A stretch of 5,632 bases of DNA from contig JAFLCF010000255.1 in assembly GCA_017303735.1 (NCBI GenBank), forward strand, positions 1 to 5,632, read 5' to 3'. This DNA is from Anaerolineae bacterium. GTDB lineage: Bacteria; Chloroflexota; Anaerolineae; Anaerolineales; Villigracilaceae. Numbering within the stretch: the stretch's first letter is position 1; each line of letters opens with the position of its first letter. Under the pieces are notes generated by a model, which saw only the letters and a list, made by a program, of their open reading frames with translations, had not been told where the DNA came from and did not search any database. Positions 1 to 5,433 of this stretch are shown here, piece after piece. The position numbers and the translations under genes were made by a program.

Positions 1-561
1 GTGCTGCACCATATGGCAGATGCCCCGAAAGCGCTGGCTCAAATTCAAGCCACGCTTCAACCGGGTGCAGTCTTCATCCTTGAATTCGCCAATAAGTTGA
101 ATCTCAAAGCGATCCTGCGCTATTGGCTCGGCAAACAAGAATGGAATCCGTTCTCACTCGAGCCGGTTGAATTCGTAAAACTGAACTTTGACTTTCACCC
201 GAAAGCCATCCGCAATTGGCTGGGCGGGCTGGGTTTTACCCTTGAAAAGATGCTCACCGTCTCGCACTTCCGCCTCGGCTTGTTGAAGCGCCTGATCCCT
301 GCCAATATTCTTGCCGCTGTAGATGGTCTCTTTCAGCCGACAGGCGCGCTTTTCCAATTCACGCCGAGCGTGTTCGTGAAGGCAGTTTTGCCCGGTGAAC
401 CGAATGTGGATATTCCTTTGAAGGTGATCGAACTGCTCAAATGCCCCGATTGCAATCATGGAAATTTGAAAGAGAATGCAGATCACCTTGCCTGCCCCGC
501 TTGTGGAGCGAAGTGGTCTGTGCGTGATGGGATCTATGATTTTAGGGAGAAACTAAATTAA
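1..561 (+). CDS. Class I SAM-dependent methyltransferase with C-terminal Trm112-like zinc ribbon (5' end missing)
   Basis: This is the 3' part of a methyltransferase gene. The first visible residues, LHHMADAPKAL (2-12) followed by PGAVFILEF (21-29), match the region of class I SAM methyltransferases that follows the SAM-binding motifs (the 'hHl.d...al.e..r.LkPGG' stretch). The SAM-binding glycine-rich motif must therefore lie upstream of the window, and the GTG at position 1 is not the true start. Residues 45-130 look like the rest of the catalytic domain plus a helical, hydrophobic extension. Residues 140-186 resemble a complete Trm112/YcaR-type zinc ribbon (PF03966 style): a leading LLKCPDC, a second CPAC, and the characteristic VRDGIYDF ending, with cysteines at 148, 151, 165 and 168. 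Separate Trm112 proteins activate several tRNA, rRNA and protein methyltransferases, so a cis-acting activator or substrate-binding role is possible here. The substrate cannot be told from sequence. The next gene starts one base after the stop, so the two are probably cotranscribed. Confidence 0.85.
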   Translation: MLHHMADAPKALAQIQATLQPGAVFILEFANKLNLKAILRYWLGKQEWNPFSLEPVEFVKLNFDFHPKAIRNWLGGLGFTLEKMLTVSHFRLGLLKRLIPANILAAVDGLFQPTGALFQFTPSVFVKAVLPGEPNVDIPLKVIELLKCPDCNHGNLKENADHLACPACGAKWSVRDGIYDFREKLN

Positions 562-562
562 C

Positions 563-1288
563 ATGACAGCCCCATTGAAACCGCCGCAATCGCCGGAACG
601 CAAAACTCAATCTCGGCGCAAAAATGGAGTGGACACGCGCGGCATGCTCAGCATTGTCACAATGTTGGTCAGCCTGGTAGCGTTAACCGTCTCGATGGTT
701 GGCGCCACCCGCCTGGTCCTCGACATCTTCGATGATGGGTTTGAGAATTCGCTCAATGGGGTTGTGGTAAAGATCATAGTGCTGGGACTGGCGTTCTTCT
801 TTGGCTGGGGATGCGGGCTGGCAAGCATTCGTGTATTTGGAAACCTGGTGTACCCGATCATCATCAACTTGTATGCCTGGGGATGCCTGGTGGCGGTCAA
901 CCTGCTTTATTTAAAGGTCATCCAGAAGCTGTATTCGCAAGGCTATGACGCTCTGCATTTTTGGTCATACCTGATCATGTTATTGGGCGGGTTATTCGTT
1001 CTGATTTGCCTGCACCTGCTGGTGGAAGGACATGACCTGCGTCCCTTTGCGATCCCCCTGCTTTTGTTCGGCGTCATTCATTTGGGTGTGATCGTGGTCC
1101 GCTATGTCTTCACGAACGATGCCATCGGTTGGATGGTCATTGGCGATTTCACGGTCTTCTTCACCATGATCTCCATCTCGGCGCTGATGCTGGTGCATAT
1201 CGGCATCCTCTCGCCTTTACGGGGTTGGATCGATGGTATGTTCCATGAGAACAATGGCAATGGGTCAGGGATAGACAAAGCTGCATAA
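563..1288 (+). CDS. Six-helix integral membrane protein, function unknown
   Basis: I do not recognise this 241-residue protein as a named family. The N-terminal 28 residues are hydrophilic, proline-rich and strongly basic (PERKTQSRRK), which fits a cytoplasmic tail. Six hydrophobic segments follow at about 29-48, 67-86, 95-116, 133-153, 160-182 and 188-215. The tail from 216 is polar and Asn/Gly-rich (HENNGNGSG) and would also be cytoplasmic. An even number of helices with both ends inside agrees with the positive-inside rule. No catalytic motif, transporter signature or cysteine cluster is apparent. The ATG lies one base after the methyltransferase stop codon. A purine-rich AGGGAGA at 544-550, inside the end of the upstream gene, is a possible ribosome binding site at a slightly long distance, so translation is likely coupled to the upstream gene. 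A role linked to the methyltransferase, for example acting on a lipid, is only a guess from position. The gene ends just before a strong hairpin terminator. Confidence 0.8.
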   Translation: MTAPLKPPQSPERKTQSRRKNGVDTRGMLSIVTMLVSLVALTVSMVGATRLVLDIFDDGFENSLNGVVVKIIVLGLAFFFGWGCGLASIRVFGNLVYPIIINLYAWGCLVAVNLLYLKVIQKLYSQGYDALHFWSYLIMLLGGLFVLICLHLLVEGHDLRPFAIPLLLFGVIHLGVIVVRYVFTNDAIGWMVIGDFTVFFTMISISALMLVHIGILSPLRGWIDGMFHENNGNGSGIDKAA

Positions 1289-1291
1289 AAG

Positions 1292-1322
1292 AAAAAACAT
1301 GCTCAACCGAGCGTGTTTTTTT
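1292..1322. terminator. Bidirectional intrinsic terminator between convergent genes
   Basis: A 13-bp stem is formed by 1292-1304 (AAAAAACATGCTC) and 1309-1321 (GAGCGTGTTTTTT), with one T-G wobble and the four-base loop AACC. The + strand ends in seven T's (1316-1322). The - strand reads an equivalent T-run from the A-run at 1292-1297. It starts four bases after the stop of the + strand membrane-protein gene and ends eight bases before the stop of the - strand protease gene, so it can stop transcription from both directions. Confidence 0.9.
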
Positions 1323-1329
1323 ATTCTAG

Positions 1330-2475
1330 TTACGGGCGTTTGTCTAACGTGATGGGGATATCGATCAATTCTTCGCCGCGCAGAACACGCAGCAGGATCG
1401 TATCGCCGGGGCTTTTGTTGGTGATGAGATACGCCAGCATTTCATCGAAGGTACGCACTTCTTTTCCATCAATACCGATGATCAAGTCACCACCCGCCAG
1501 CAGCGAGGGAAAATTCGTGGGTGTTGTACCCGCTTTGAGACCGGCGCGATCCGCAGGTCCGCCGGGGACGACCAAAGTGACATACGCGCCAGTGTATTGT
1601 GTTAATCCCAACTCCTTGATCACATCCAACGTAAGCGTTGGGAAGGAGGAAATTCCAAGATAGGGATAATCGTATTCACCCTTCTCGATCAGCACCGGCA
1701 CGACGCGTTTGACGATGTTGACAGAGATCGCAAAGCCAATGCCGGAATTGACCGGGTCGCCCGTATCATTCTGATTAAAAGTGCGGATGGCACGGTTACC
1801 CCCGATCACCTCGCCGTTGATGTTAAAGAGCGGTCCGCCTGAATTACCGGGGTTGATTGCCGCGTCGGTTTGAATGATATCGCCAGCCGTGAAGGCATTT
1901 CCATCTGGGCTGATATGCTCCGAATCGAGCGTGCGCCCAAGCGCTGAAATAATGCCCACCGTCATGGTGCTTTCCAACCCGAATGGATTGCCGATGGCAA
2001 TCACGGTCTGCCCTACTTTCAGCAGAGATGAATCACCCATAGGCAACGGTTTGAGTTCTTCCGCGGGTGCATCCACTTTGATCACGGCAAGGTCAGAGTC
2101 AGTATCCAAGCCGATCACGTTGCCATACGCCATGAAACCGGAGGTAAAACGAACTTCTACCGTATTGAAGCCTTCAACCACATGATAGTTCGTAACGATA
2201 TGTCCGAGCCCGTCAAAGACAAAGCCAGAGCCCTGCCCGGTTTCGGTAAAGATTGCCACCGTGCCTGGGTTTACATTTTCAAATAAAGTCACCAATACTT
2301 CCTGTTGTGCCGCCGGGCTGACACTATCCACTTGTTCAACAGGCAAGGTGGCAATGGGTTGAACCTGCGGCACAACAGCCGGGTCCTCTGAAATTGCCTG
2401 GGTGGAAAAGGACGGCGTCTGGCAGGCAAGCATCGCCAATACCAGAATCAGGATCGCGAGTAAAGTCTTTCTCAT
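1330..2475 (-). CDS. HtrA/DegP-type trypsin-like serine protease with one PDZ domain, probable lipoprotein
   Basis: This is a 381-residue extracytoplasmic protease expected to degrade misfolded or damaged exported proteins. The N-terminus has two basic residues, a hydrophobic stretch (5-17) and a lipobox-like MLAC with Cys18, so lipid anchoring is likely; the Leu at -2 is not the commonest choice. Residues 19-58 form a Pro/Gln/Val-rich linker. The protease domain covers about 60-262, with the full catalytic triad visible: His98 in TNYHVVEG, Asp128 in DSDLAVIK and Ser212 in GNSGGP. A PDZ domain follows at about 268-378, beginning YLGIS and including GPADRAGLKAG and GGDLIIGIDG. Compared with the usual AGLKxGDVI pattern, about a dozen residues are inserted at 316-328. 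The strand after the active-site serine reads VIGGNRAI where most HtrA proteins have VIGxNTAI. The gene follows the J-domain gene by 16 bases, with AGGAG at 2487-2491 merged with that gene's stop codon, so the two are very likely cotranscribed. HtrA-family assignment is firm; the exact subtype is not. Confidence 0.95.
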   Translation of the reverse strand: MRKTLLAILILVLAMLACQTPSFSTQAISEDPAVVPQVQPIATLPVEQVDSVSPAAQQEVLVTLFENVNPGTVAIFTETGQGSGFVFDGLGHIVTNYHVVEGFNTVEVRFTSGFMAYGNVIGLDTDSDLAVIKVDAPAEELKPLPMGDSSLLKVGQTVIAIGNPFGLESTMTVGIISALGRTLDSEHISPDGNAFTAGDIIQTDAAINPGNSGGPLFNINGEVIGGNRAIRTFNQNDTGDPVNSGIGFAISVNIVKRVVPVLIEKGEYDYPYLGISSFPTLTLDVIKELGLTQYTGAYVTLVVPGGPADRAGLKAGTTPTNFPSLLAGGDLIIGIDGKEVRTFDEMLAYLITNKSPGDTILLRVLRGEELIDIPITLDKRP

Positions 2476-2486
2476 TTTTTTTCGAA

Positions 2487-2491
2487 CTCCT
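2487..2491 (-). promoter_or_regulatory. Ribosome binding site of the HtrA-like gene, adjoining the upstream stop codon
   Basis: On the - strand the stop TAG of the J-domain gene (2494-2492) is followed directly by AGGAG, then 11 A-rich bases, then the protease ATG at 2475. The site supports the chosen start and suggests that ribosomes finishing the first gene can reinitiate on the second. Confidence 0.7.
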
Positions 2492-3403
2492 CTAAAACTT
2501 GATACGGGCTGCTTCTTCGATCAGTTCCCTCTGCTTTGACGACAGGTACTTCGGAATTTGCACCTTGAGTTTGACAAACAGATCGCCTTTTACCGCAGCA
2601 TCTTTCACGGTAGGCATACCGCGCCCCGCCAACCGAAAGATCTGCTCAGGCGGCGTCCCGGCAGGGATGCCCAGCTTAACCTTGCCCGTGGGCGTTTCCA
2701 CTTCTGCATCGCCGCCAAGGATCAGGATAAAAACATCCACATTGGATGTAGTGGTCAAGTTGCTTCCATCTCGCTCGAAGCGACCATCCTCTTCCACCTG
2801 GATCAGCAGATAAAGATCGCTTCCATCTGGACCCGCACCTGCCACTCGTACCTTTGAGCCGGTCTTCACTCCAGCCGGGATGCGGACCGTCAGCTTGCTG
2901 CCGTTTGGTTTTTGTAATTGGCGGCTGGTACCATCATACGATTCCTGAAAGGTGATCCCCACTTCCTGCTCATAACCCGGCGAGTCTTGCACGAACGGAT
3001 TGTTACGTCCCTGCGAACGCATGGCTTCACCGAAGATCATGCGGAAAAAATCGGAGAAGTTCCCGCCGGAACCGCCAAACATATCGTCCGCATTCCCGCG
3101 CTGACCCGCAGCCTGCTGCTGAAACCAGTCGTCCCAGCGAAAATCACCCGGTCTGCCGCCGGTCGAGCGATAGTTCGAGTAGGCACTGCCAAGCCGGTCA
3201 TAGTGGGCGCGTTTTTGATCGTCGCTCAGCACTTGATAGGCTTCGTTGATCTCCTTGAACTTATCCTCCGCCTTTTTATCGCCGGGGTTCTTATCGGGAT
3301 GATATTTCATGGCGAGCTTGCGGTACGCCGAGCGGATCTCGTCCGCGCTGGCTTTGCGGTCTATGCCGAGTGATTTGTAGTAATCCTTATATTCCATGCT
3401 CAT
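2492..3403 (-). CDS. Class B J-domain co-chaperone (CbpA/DnaJ-type)
   Basis: This 303-residue co-chaperone would stimulate the ATPase of DnaK and hand it unfolded clients in the cytoplasm. The J domain occupies about 6-70: DYYKSLGI, the invariant HPD at 35-37, and the helix III-IV residues [14 protein letters not shown] and RAHYDRLG. A Gly/Phe-rich linker at about 80-140 also carries tryptophans and a Gln-rich patch (WFQQQAAGQ). The two C-terminal client-binding domains run from about 145 to 288, with [19 protein letters not shown] and [21 protein letters not shown] marking each. There is no CxxCxGxG zinc-finger region and no cysteine anywhere, which makes it class B (CbpA-like) rather than canonical DnaJ. 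The length is typical for that class. The start at 3403 is preferred to the in-frame ATG two codons later because GGGA at 3411-3414 lies seven bases upstream of it. It is the first gene of the unit with the HtrA-like protease. No DnaK or GrpE gene is in view, so this is probably an accessory co-chaperone. Confidence 0.93.
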   Translation of the reverse strand: MSMEYKDYYKSLGIDRKASADEIRSAYRKLAMKYHPDKNPGDKKAEDKFKEINEAYQVLSDDQKRAHYDRLGSAYSNYRSTGGRPGDFRWDDWFQQQAAGQRGNADDMFGGSGGNFSDFFRMIFGEAMRSQGRNNPFVQDSPGYEQEVGITFQESYDGTSRQLQKPNGSKLTVRIPAGVKTGSKVRVAGAGPDGSDLYLLIQVEEDGRFERDGSNLTTTSNVDVFILILGGDAEVETPTGKVKLGIPAGTPPEQIFRLAGRGMPTVKDAAVKGDLFVKLKVQIPKYLSSKQRELIEEAARIKF

Positions 3404-3410
3404 ATTTTCA

Positions 3411-3414
3411 TCCC
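3411..3414 (-). promoter_or_regulatory. Weak ribosome binding site deciding the J-domain gene start
   Basis: GGGA on the - strand sits seven bases before the ATG at 3403 and 13 bases before the alternative ATG at 3397. The spacing favours the upstream start. The match to a full Shine-Dalgarno sequence is short, so either start remains possible. Confidence 0.45.
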
Positions 3415-3443
3415 GTCAGGGGGAAGGGTCAAGCGTCTAAAGC

Positions 3444-3473
3444 TTGCACTTACATAACTCTAATTGTGATACA
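3444..3473 (+). promoter_or_regulatory. Candidate promoter for the LOG-family gene
   Basis: TTGCAC at 3444-3449 could be a -35 element. After 18 bases comes GATACA (3468-3473), preceded by a TG at 3465-3466 in the extended -10 position. Each hexamer matches only about half of the sigma-70 consensus. A better-looking TATAAA at 3491-3496 lacks a properly spaced -35 and lies very close to the gene start. The call rests mainly on position, because a + strand promoter is expected in this divergent 110-base gap. I could not find a convincing promoter for the J-domain gene on the - strand. Confidence 0.3.
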
Positions 3474-3502
3474 GTAGGAGAAAATCATTCTATAAAGGAA
3501 AT

Positions 3503-3517
3503 ATGAGGGCGCAATGA
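3503..3517 (+). other. Four-codon mini-ORF (MRAQ) overlapping the LOG gene start
   Basis: ATG AGG GCG CAA TGA runs from 3503 to 3517, and its stop overlaps the start of the following gene as ATGA (3514-3517). AAAGGAA at 3494-3500 lies just upstream and could serve as its ribosome binding site at close spacing. The GAGGG at 3505-3509, inside the mini-ORF, is the only near Shine-Dalgarno for the main gene and is just four bases from its ATG. The mini-ORF may be translated and coupled to the main gene, or may be chance. Confidence 0.3.
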
Positions 3518-4095
3518 AATCAATTTGTGTTTTTTGTGGGTCTTCTGATACGGTTGCCGACGAGTACAAAAAGGCGGCATTTCAAATGGGGGTCACCCTC
3601 GCCCAAAGCGGCATTCAAGTTGTCTACGGTGGCGGCAAGACCGGGTTGATGGGCGAAGTGGCAAACGGAGCTTTATCCGTGGGCGGGGAGGTCATCGGTG
3701 TCATCATCCCCTCCATGAACACGCCTGCGCTGGCACATACCAGCCTGACCCGCATGGAAGTCACCCCTGAAATGCGCTCGCGCAAAGCCCGCATGCATGA
3801 ACTTTCTGATGGCTTCATTGCCCTGCCTGGCGGCTTCGGCACCTGGGACGAGCTCTTCGAAACGATCACCACTTCACAGACCGGTGAGCATGAAAAACCC
3901 GTCGGTTTGCTCAATACCAAAAACTATTACGCGCCCCTGCTCGCCGCCATCGATCACGCCGTGGCTGAAGGATTTGTCTTTGAAGAACATCGTCAGGCGG
4001 TTTCGCTTGAAAACGACCCAGCCAAGCTGATAGAGTCTATGCGAAACTATGAACACCCCCATGAAGCGGTTAAGCGTTGGATGAAAGTAGAATAA
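3514..4095 (+). CDS. LOG-family (TIGR00730-type) nucleoside 5'-monophosphate phosphoribohydrolase
   Basis: This 193-residue protein belongs to the Lonely-Guy family, whose characterised members hydrolyse cytokinin riboside 5'-monophosphate or ordinary nucleotides such as AMP into base and ribose 5-phosphate. The N-terminus MKSICVFCGSS is the standard opening strand and loop of the Rossmann-like fold, which fixes the start at 3514. VVYGGGKTGLMG (36-47) is the first glycine-rich phosphate-binding loop. The family motif PGGFGTWDE spans 105-113, with the catalytic Glu113, and the conserved arginine region MRSRKARM lies at 87-94. The length is normal for bacterial members. Whether the substrate is a cytokinin-type nucleotide or a general purine or pyrimidine nucleotide cannot be told here. 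Many bacterial genes of this family are mislabelled 'lysine decarboxylase', and nothing in the sequence supports that activity. The gene stands alone, divergent from the J-domain gene and convergent with the methionine aminopeptidase gene. Confidence 0.93.
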   Translation: MKSICVFCGSSDTVADEYKKAAFQMGVTLAQSGIQVVYGGGKTGLMGEVANGALSVGGEVIGVIIPSMNTPALAHTSLTRMEVTPEMRSRKARMHELSDGFIALPGGFGTWDELFETITTSQTGEHEKPVGLLNTKNYYAPLLAAIDHAVAEGFVFEEHRQAVSLENDPAKLIESMRNYEHPHEAVKRWMKVE

Positions 4096-4105
4096 GACGA
4101 CTTTA

Positions 4106-4166
4106 GTTAACAAAATACGCATCACATATTACGGGTTTCGTAATGCGTGATGCGTATTGATTTAAC
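4106..4166. repeat. Large imperfect palindrome (hairpin) between convergent genes
   Basis: The core is a 20-bp inverted repeat, 4114-4133 against 4139-4158, with the five-base loop GGTTT. The only departures are one A-C mismatch (4126/4146) and one T-G wobble (4127/4145). Outside it, after a symmetric 3x3 unpaired stretch, GTTAA (4106-4110) pairs with TTAAC (4162-4166), giving a 61-base palindrome. The 3' arm contains two near-identical heptamers, TAATGCG and TGATGCG (4141-4154). Only a short T-run follows on the - strand (TATTTTGTT) and none on the + strand. It may act as a bidirectional terminator or mRNA 3'-end stabiliser for the two convergent genes, or be a copy of a dispersed palindromic element. 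Confidence 0.85.
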
Positions 4167-4177
4167 AGATTGATGTT

Positions 4178-4924
4178 TTAGGGCAATGTCAAAATAATCG
4201 GCTCGCCTTTTGTGACAATGACGGTATGCTCAAATTGAGCAGCGATGGTATTGTCTACAGTCTTCAACGACCAGCCATCCGATTTTTCGACGACGTGTCC
4301 CTGCCCGGTGGTGATGAAAGGCTCAATGGCGAGGACCAAGCCATTGTCCATGATGCGGCGGTCATCCGGCTTGTGAAAGTTATAGATGGAGGAAGGCTTG
4401 TCGTGCAGTTGTCGCCCAATGCCGTGTCCGGTCAAATCAAAAATGGGGTTGTAGCCATTTTTATTGGCTTCCTGCTGAACGGTCTTGCCAATGATGTTGA
4501 GCGGTTTGCCAGCCCGCACCAAGGTGAGGACTTTATCCAATGTGGCTTTGGTAACATCCAACATTTTTTGATATTCAGGGTTGGGTGTACCCACCACCAT
4601 CGAAGCGCCGGTGTCACCGAAGTATCCATTCAACTCAGCAGAGACATCGATATTGATCAGCTCGCCATCTTGAATCACATGCTCGCCAGGGATGCCATGC
4701 GCGATGACTGGCACAATGCTGATGCAAGTGCCGCCGGGGAAGTTATACATCACACGCGGCGCAGACTTGGCGCCATTTTTCTTTAGAAAGTCTTCTCCAA
4801 TTTGGTCCAGCTCAAGCGTGGTCATGCCCGGCTTGACGCTTTCCATCATCAAATGCATGGCTTGGGCGCAGACTTTGCCCGCAGCTCTTAAGCCGTTAAT
4901 ATCTTTTTCGTCAGTAGCGATCAT
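4178..4924 (-). CDS. map: Type I methionine aminopeptidase
   Basis: This 248-residue cytoplasmic metalloenzyme removes the initiator methionine from new proteins after deformylation. The pita-bread fold is complete, and all expected metal ligands are visible: Asp93 (NIDVS), Asp104 (GDTG), His167 (TGHGIG), Glu201 (AIEPF) and Glu232 (FEHT). The substrate-contacting histidines are His76 (AHGIPG) and His174 (LHDKP). The length is that of the catalytic domain alone, without an N-terminal zinc-finger extension. The segment before His76 reads CISIVPVIAHGIPG, where many type I enzymes have a SVNxxVxHGIP pattern, so the usual asparagine there is replaced; the fold should tolerate this but it marks a divergent subgroup. 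The ATG follows directly on the TAA of the upstream DinB-like gene with no gap, and AGAGGA at 4937-4942 provides a ribosome binding site inside that gene. The protein may be one of several paralogues, since the usual ribosomal-protein or secY/adk context is absent. Confidence 0.95.
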   Translation of the reverse strand: MIATDEKDINGLRAAGKVCAQAMHLMMESVKPGMTTLELDQIGEDFLKKNGAKSAPRVMYNFPGGTCISIVPVIAHGIPGEHVIQDGELINIDVSAELNGYFGDTGASMVVGTPNPEYQKMLDVTKATLDKVLTLVRAGKPLNIIGKTVQQEANKNGYNPIFDLTGHGIGRQLHDKPSSIYNFHKPDDRRIMDNGLVLAIEPFITTGQGHVVEKSDGWSLKTVDNTIAAQFEHTVIVTKGEPIILTLP

Positions 4925-5422
4925 TTAAATTTTGATTCCTCTTTCAATAGTCTCACGATGTTCTTGAAAATGCTCCACCGTATCGCCAAGCACCCACAAA
5001 AGAAGCGGATCTGGGCGGTCTGAATGACGCGGCTGGAGCAGTTCTTCGAACGGTGTCTCTTCCAATTTTTCGATAAGCAAGGCATAGACCCGTTTCAAAT
5101 GGTCCAGCACCTCGGCGCGCGGACGGCTGCGATTGCGATTGAACAATAACGGGTTGACCGCTTCCACGCTCCATTCGGGCAGTTCCGATTGCGCAACGCC
5201 AACGGCATCATAATACGGACGCTTGTCCATGTGATAGCCCATGAGGATGTTCATCCATTCGGTGAGATGGGCAAGGTTATCTTTGGGCGACCAGCCGCCT
5301 TCATCAGGTGTAGTCATTTGTTCATCGGTCAGCGAACCGGCGAGTTTTATCAGCAAACTCCATTCGTGCTCAATAGCAGACATCAATTCTTCTTTGGTTC
5401 CGGGCATCCATTGTTCGGTCAT
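4925..5422 (-). CDS. DinB/ClbS-DfsB-like four-helix-bundle protein
   Basis: This 165-residue protein has the pattern of the DinB-like superfamily, closest by eye to the ClbS/DfsB (DUF1706) branch. It opens with TKEELMSAIEHEWSLL (helix 1), then SLTDEQM, then the diagnostic GGWSPKDNLAHLTEW (42-56), where helix 2 carries His52. The last helix has EHFQEHRETIE, giving His151 and His155 in an HxxxH pair. The three histidines are the usual DinB metal site. Characterised relatives include the colibactin-resistance protein ClbS, a cyclopropane hydrolase, and metal-dependent thiol-transferases; neither activity can be assigned here. AGGAG at 5429-5433, six bases before the ATG, supports the start. The gene lies nine bases after an upstream partial gene, and its stop abuts the methionine aminopeptidase start, so all three are likely one transcript. 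Confidence 0.85.
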   Translation of the reverse strand: MTEQWMPGTKEELMSAIEHEWSLLIKLAGSLTDEQMTTPDEGGWSPKDNLAHLTEWMNILMGYHMDKRPYYDAVGVAQSELPEWSVEAVNPLLFNRNRSRPRAEVLDHLKRVYALLIEKLEETPFEELLQPRHSDRPDPLLLWVLGDTVEHFQEHRETIERGIKI

Positions 5423-5428
5423 GCTGTT

Positions 5429-5433
5429 CTCCT
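5429..5433 (-). promoter_or_regulatory. Ribosome binding site of the DinB-like gene, overlapping the upstream stop codon
   Basis: On the - strand the stop TAG of the upstream gene (5434-5432) shares its last two bases with AGGAG (5433-5429), six bases before the ATG at 5422. This fixes the start and suggests coupled translation. Confidence 0.75.

Noticed and set aside
154..486. 110-codon open frame on the - strand opposite the methyltransferase
   Set aside because: It is antisense to a gene with clear methyltransferase and zinc-ribbon motifs, with no support of its own.
1313..1663. 116-codon open frame on the + strand opposite the 3' end of the protease gene
   Set aside because: It starts inside the terminator hairpin and mirrors the PDZ coding sequence; low-complexity, Ser/Arg/Pro-rich product.
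2918..3373. 151-codon open frame on the + strand opposite the J-domain gene
   Set aside because: It is antisense to a complete, well-conserved co-chaperone, and its composition is what the complementary strand would give.
3404..3432. TTGACC at 3427-3432 on the - strand as a -35 element for the J-domain gene
   Set aside because: A -10 at normal spacing would abut the start codon and give a leaderless message, which conflicts with the ribosome binding site seen there.
3430..3446. Inverted repeat CAAGC-N7-GCTTG near the J-domain gene, considered as a heat-shock operator (HAIR or CIRCE)
   Set aside because: The arms are only five bases and in the opposite orientation to the HspR HAIR consensus (CTTGAGT-N7-ACTCAAG), and there is no match to the CIRCE arms TTAGCACTC/GAGTGCTAA.
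3514..4095. Lysine decarboxylase annotation for the LOG-family gene
   Set aside because: The PGGxGTxxE motif and MRSRK region define LOG-type phosphoribohydrolases; the lysine decarboxylase label is an old misannotation of this family and no PLP-binding features are present.
4226..4786. 186-codon open frame on the + strand opposite the methionine aminopeptidase gene
   Set aside because: It lies wholly antisense to a gene with all family motifs intact, has no recognisable domain, and no convincing ribosome binding site.
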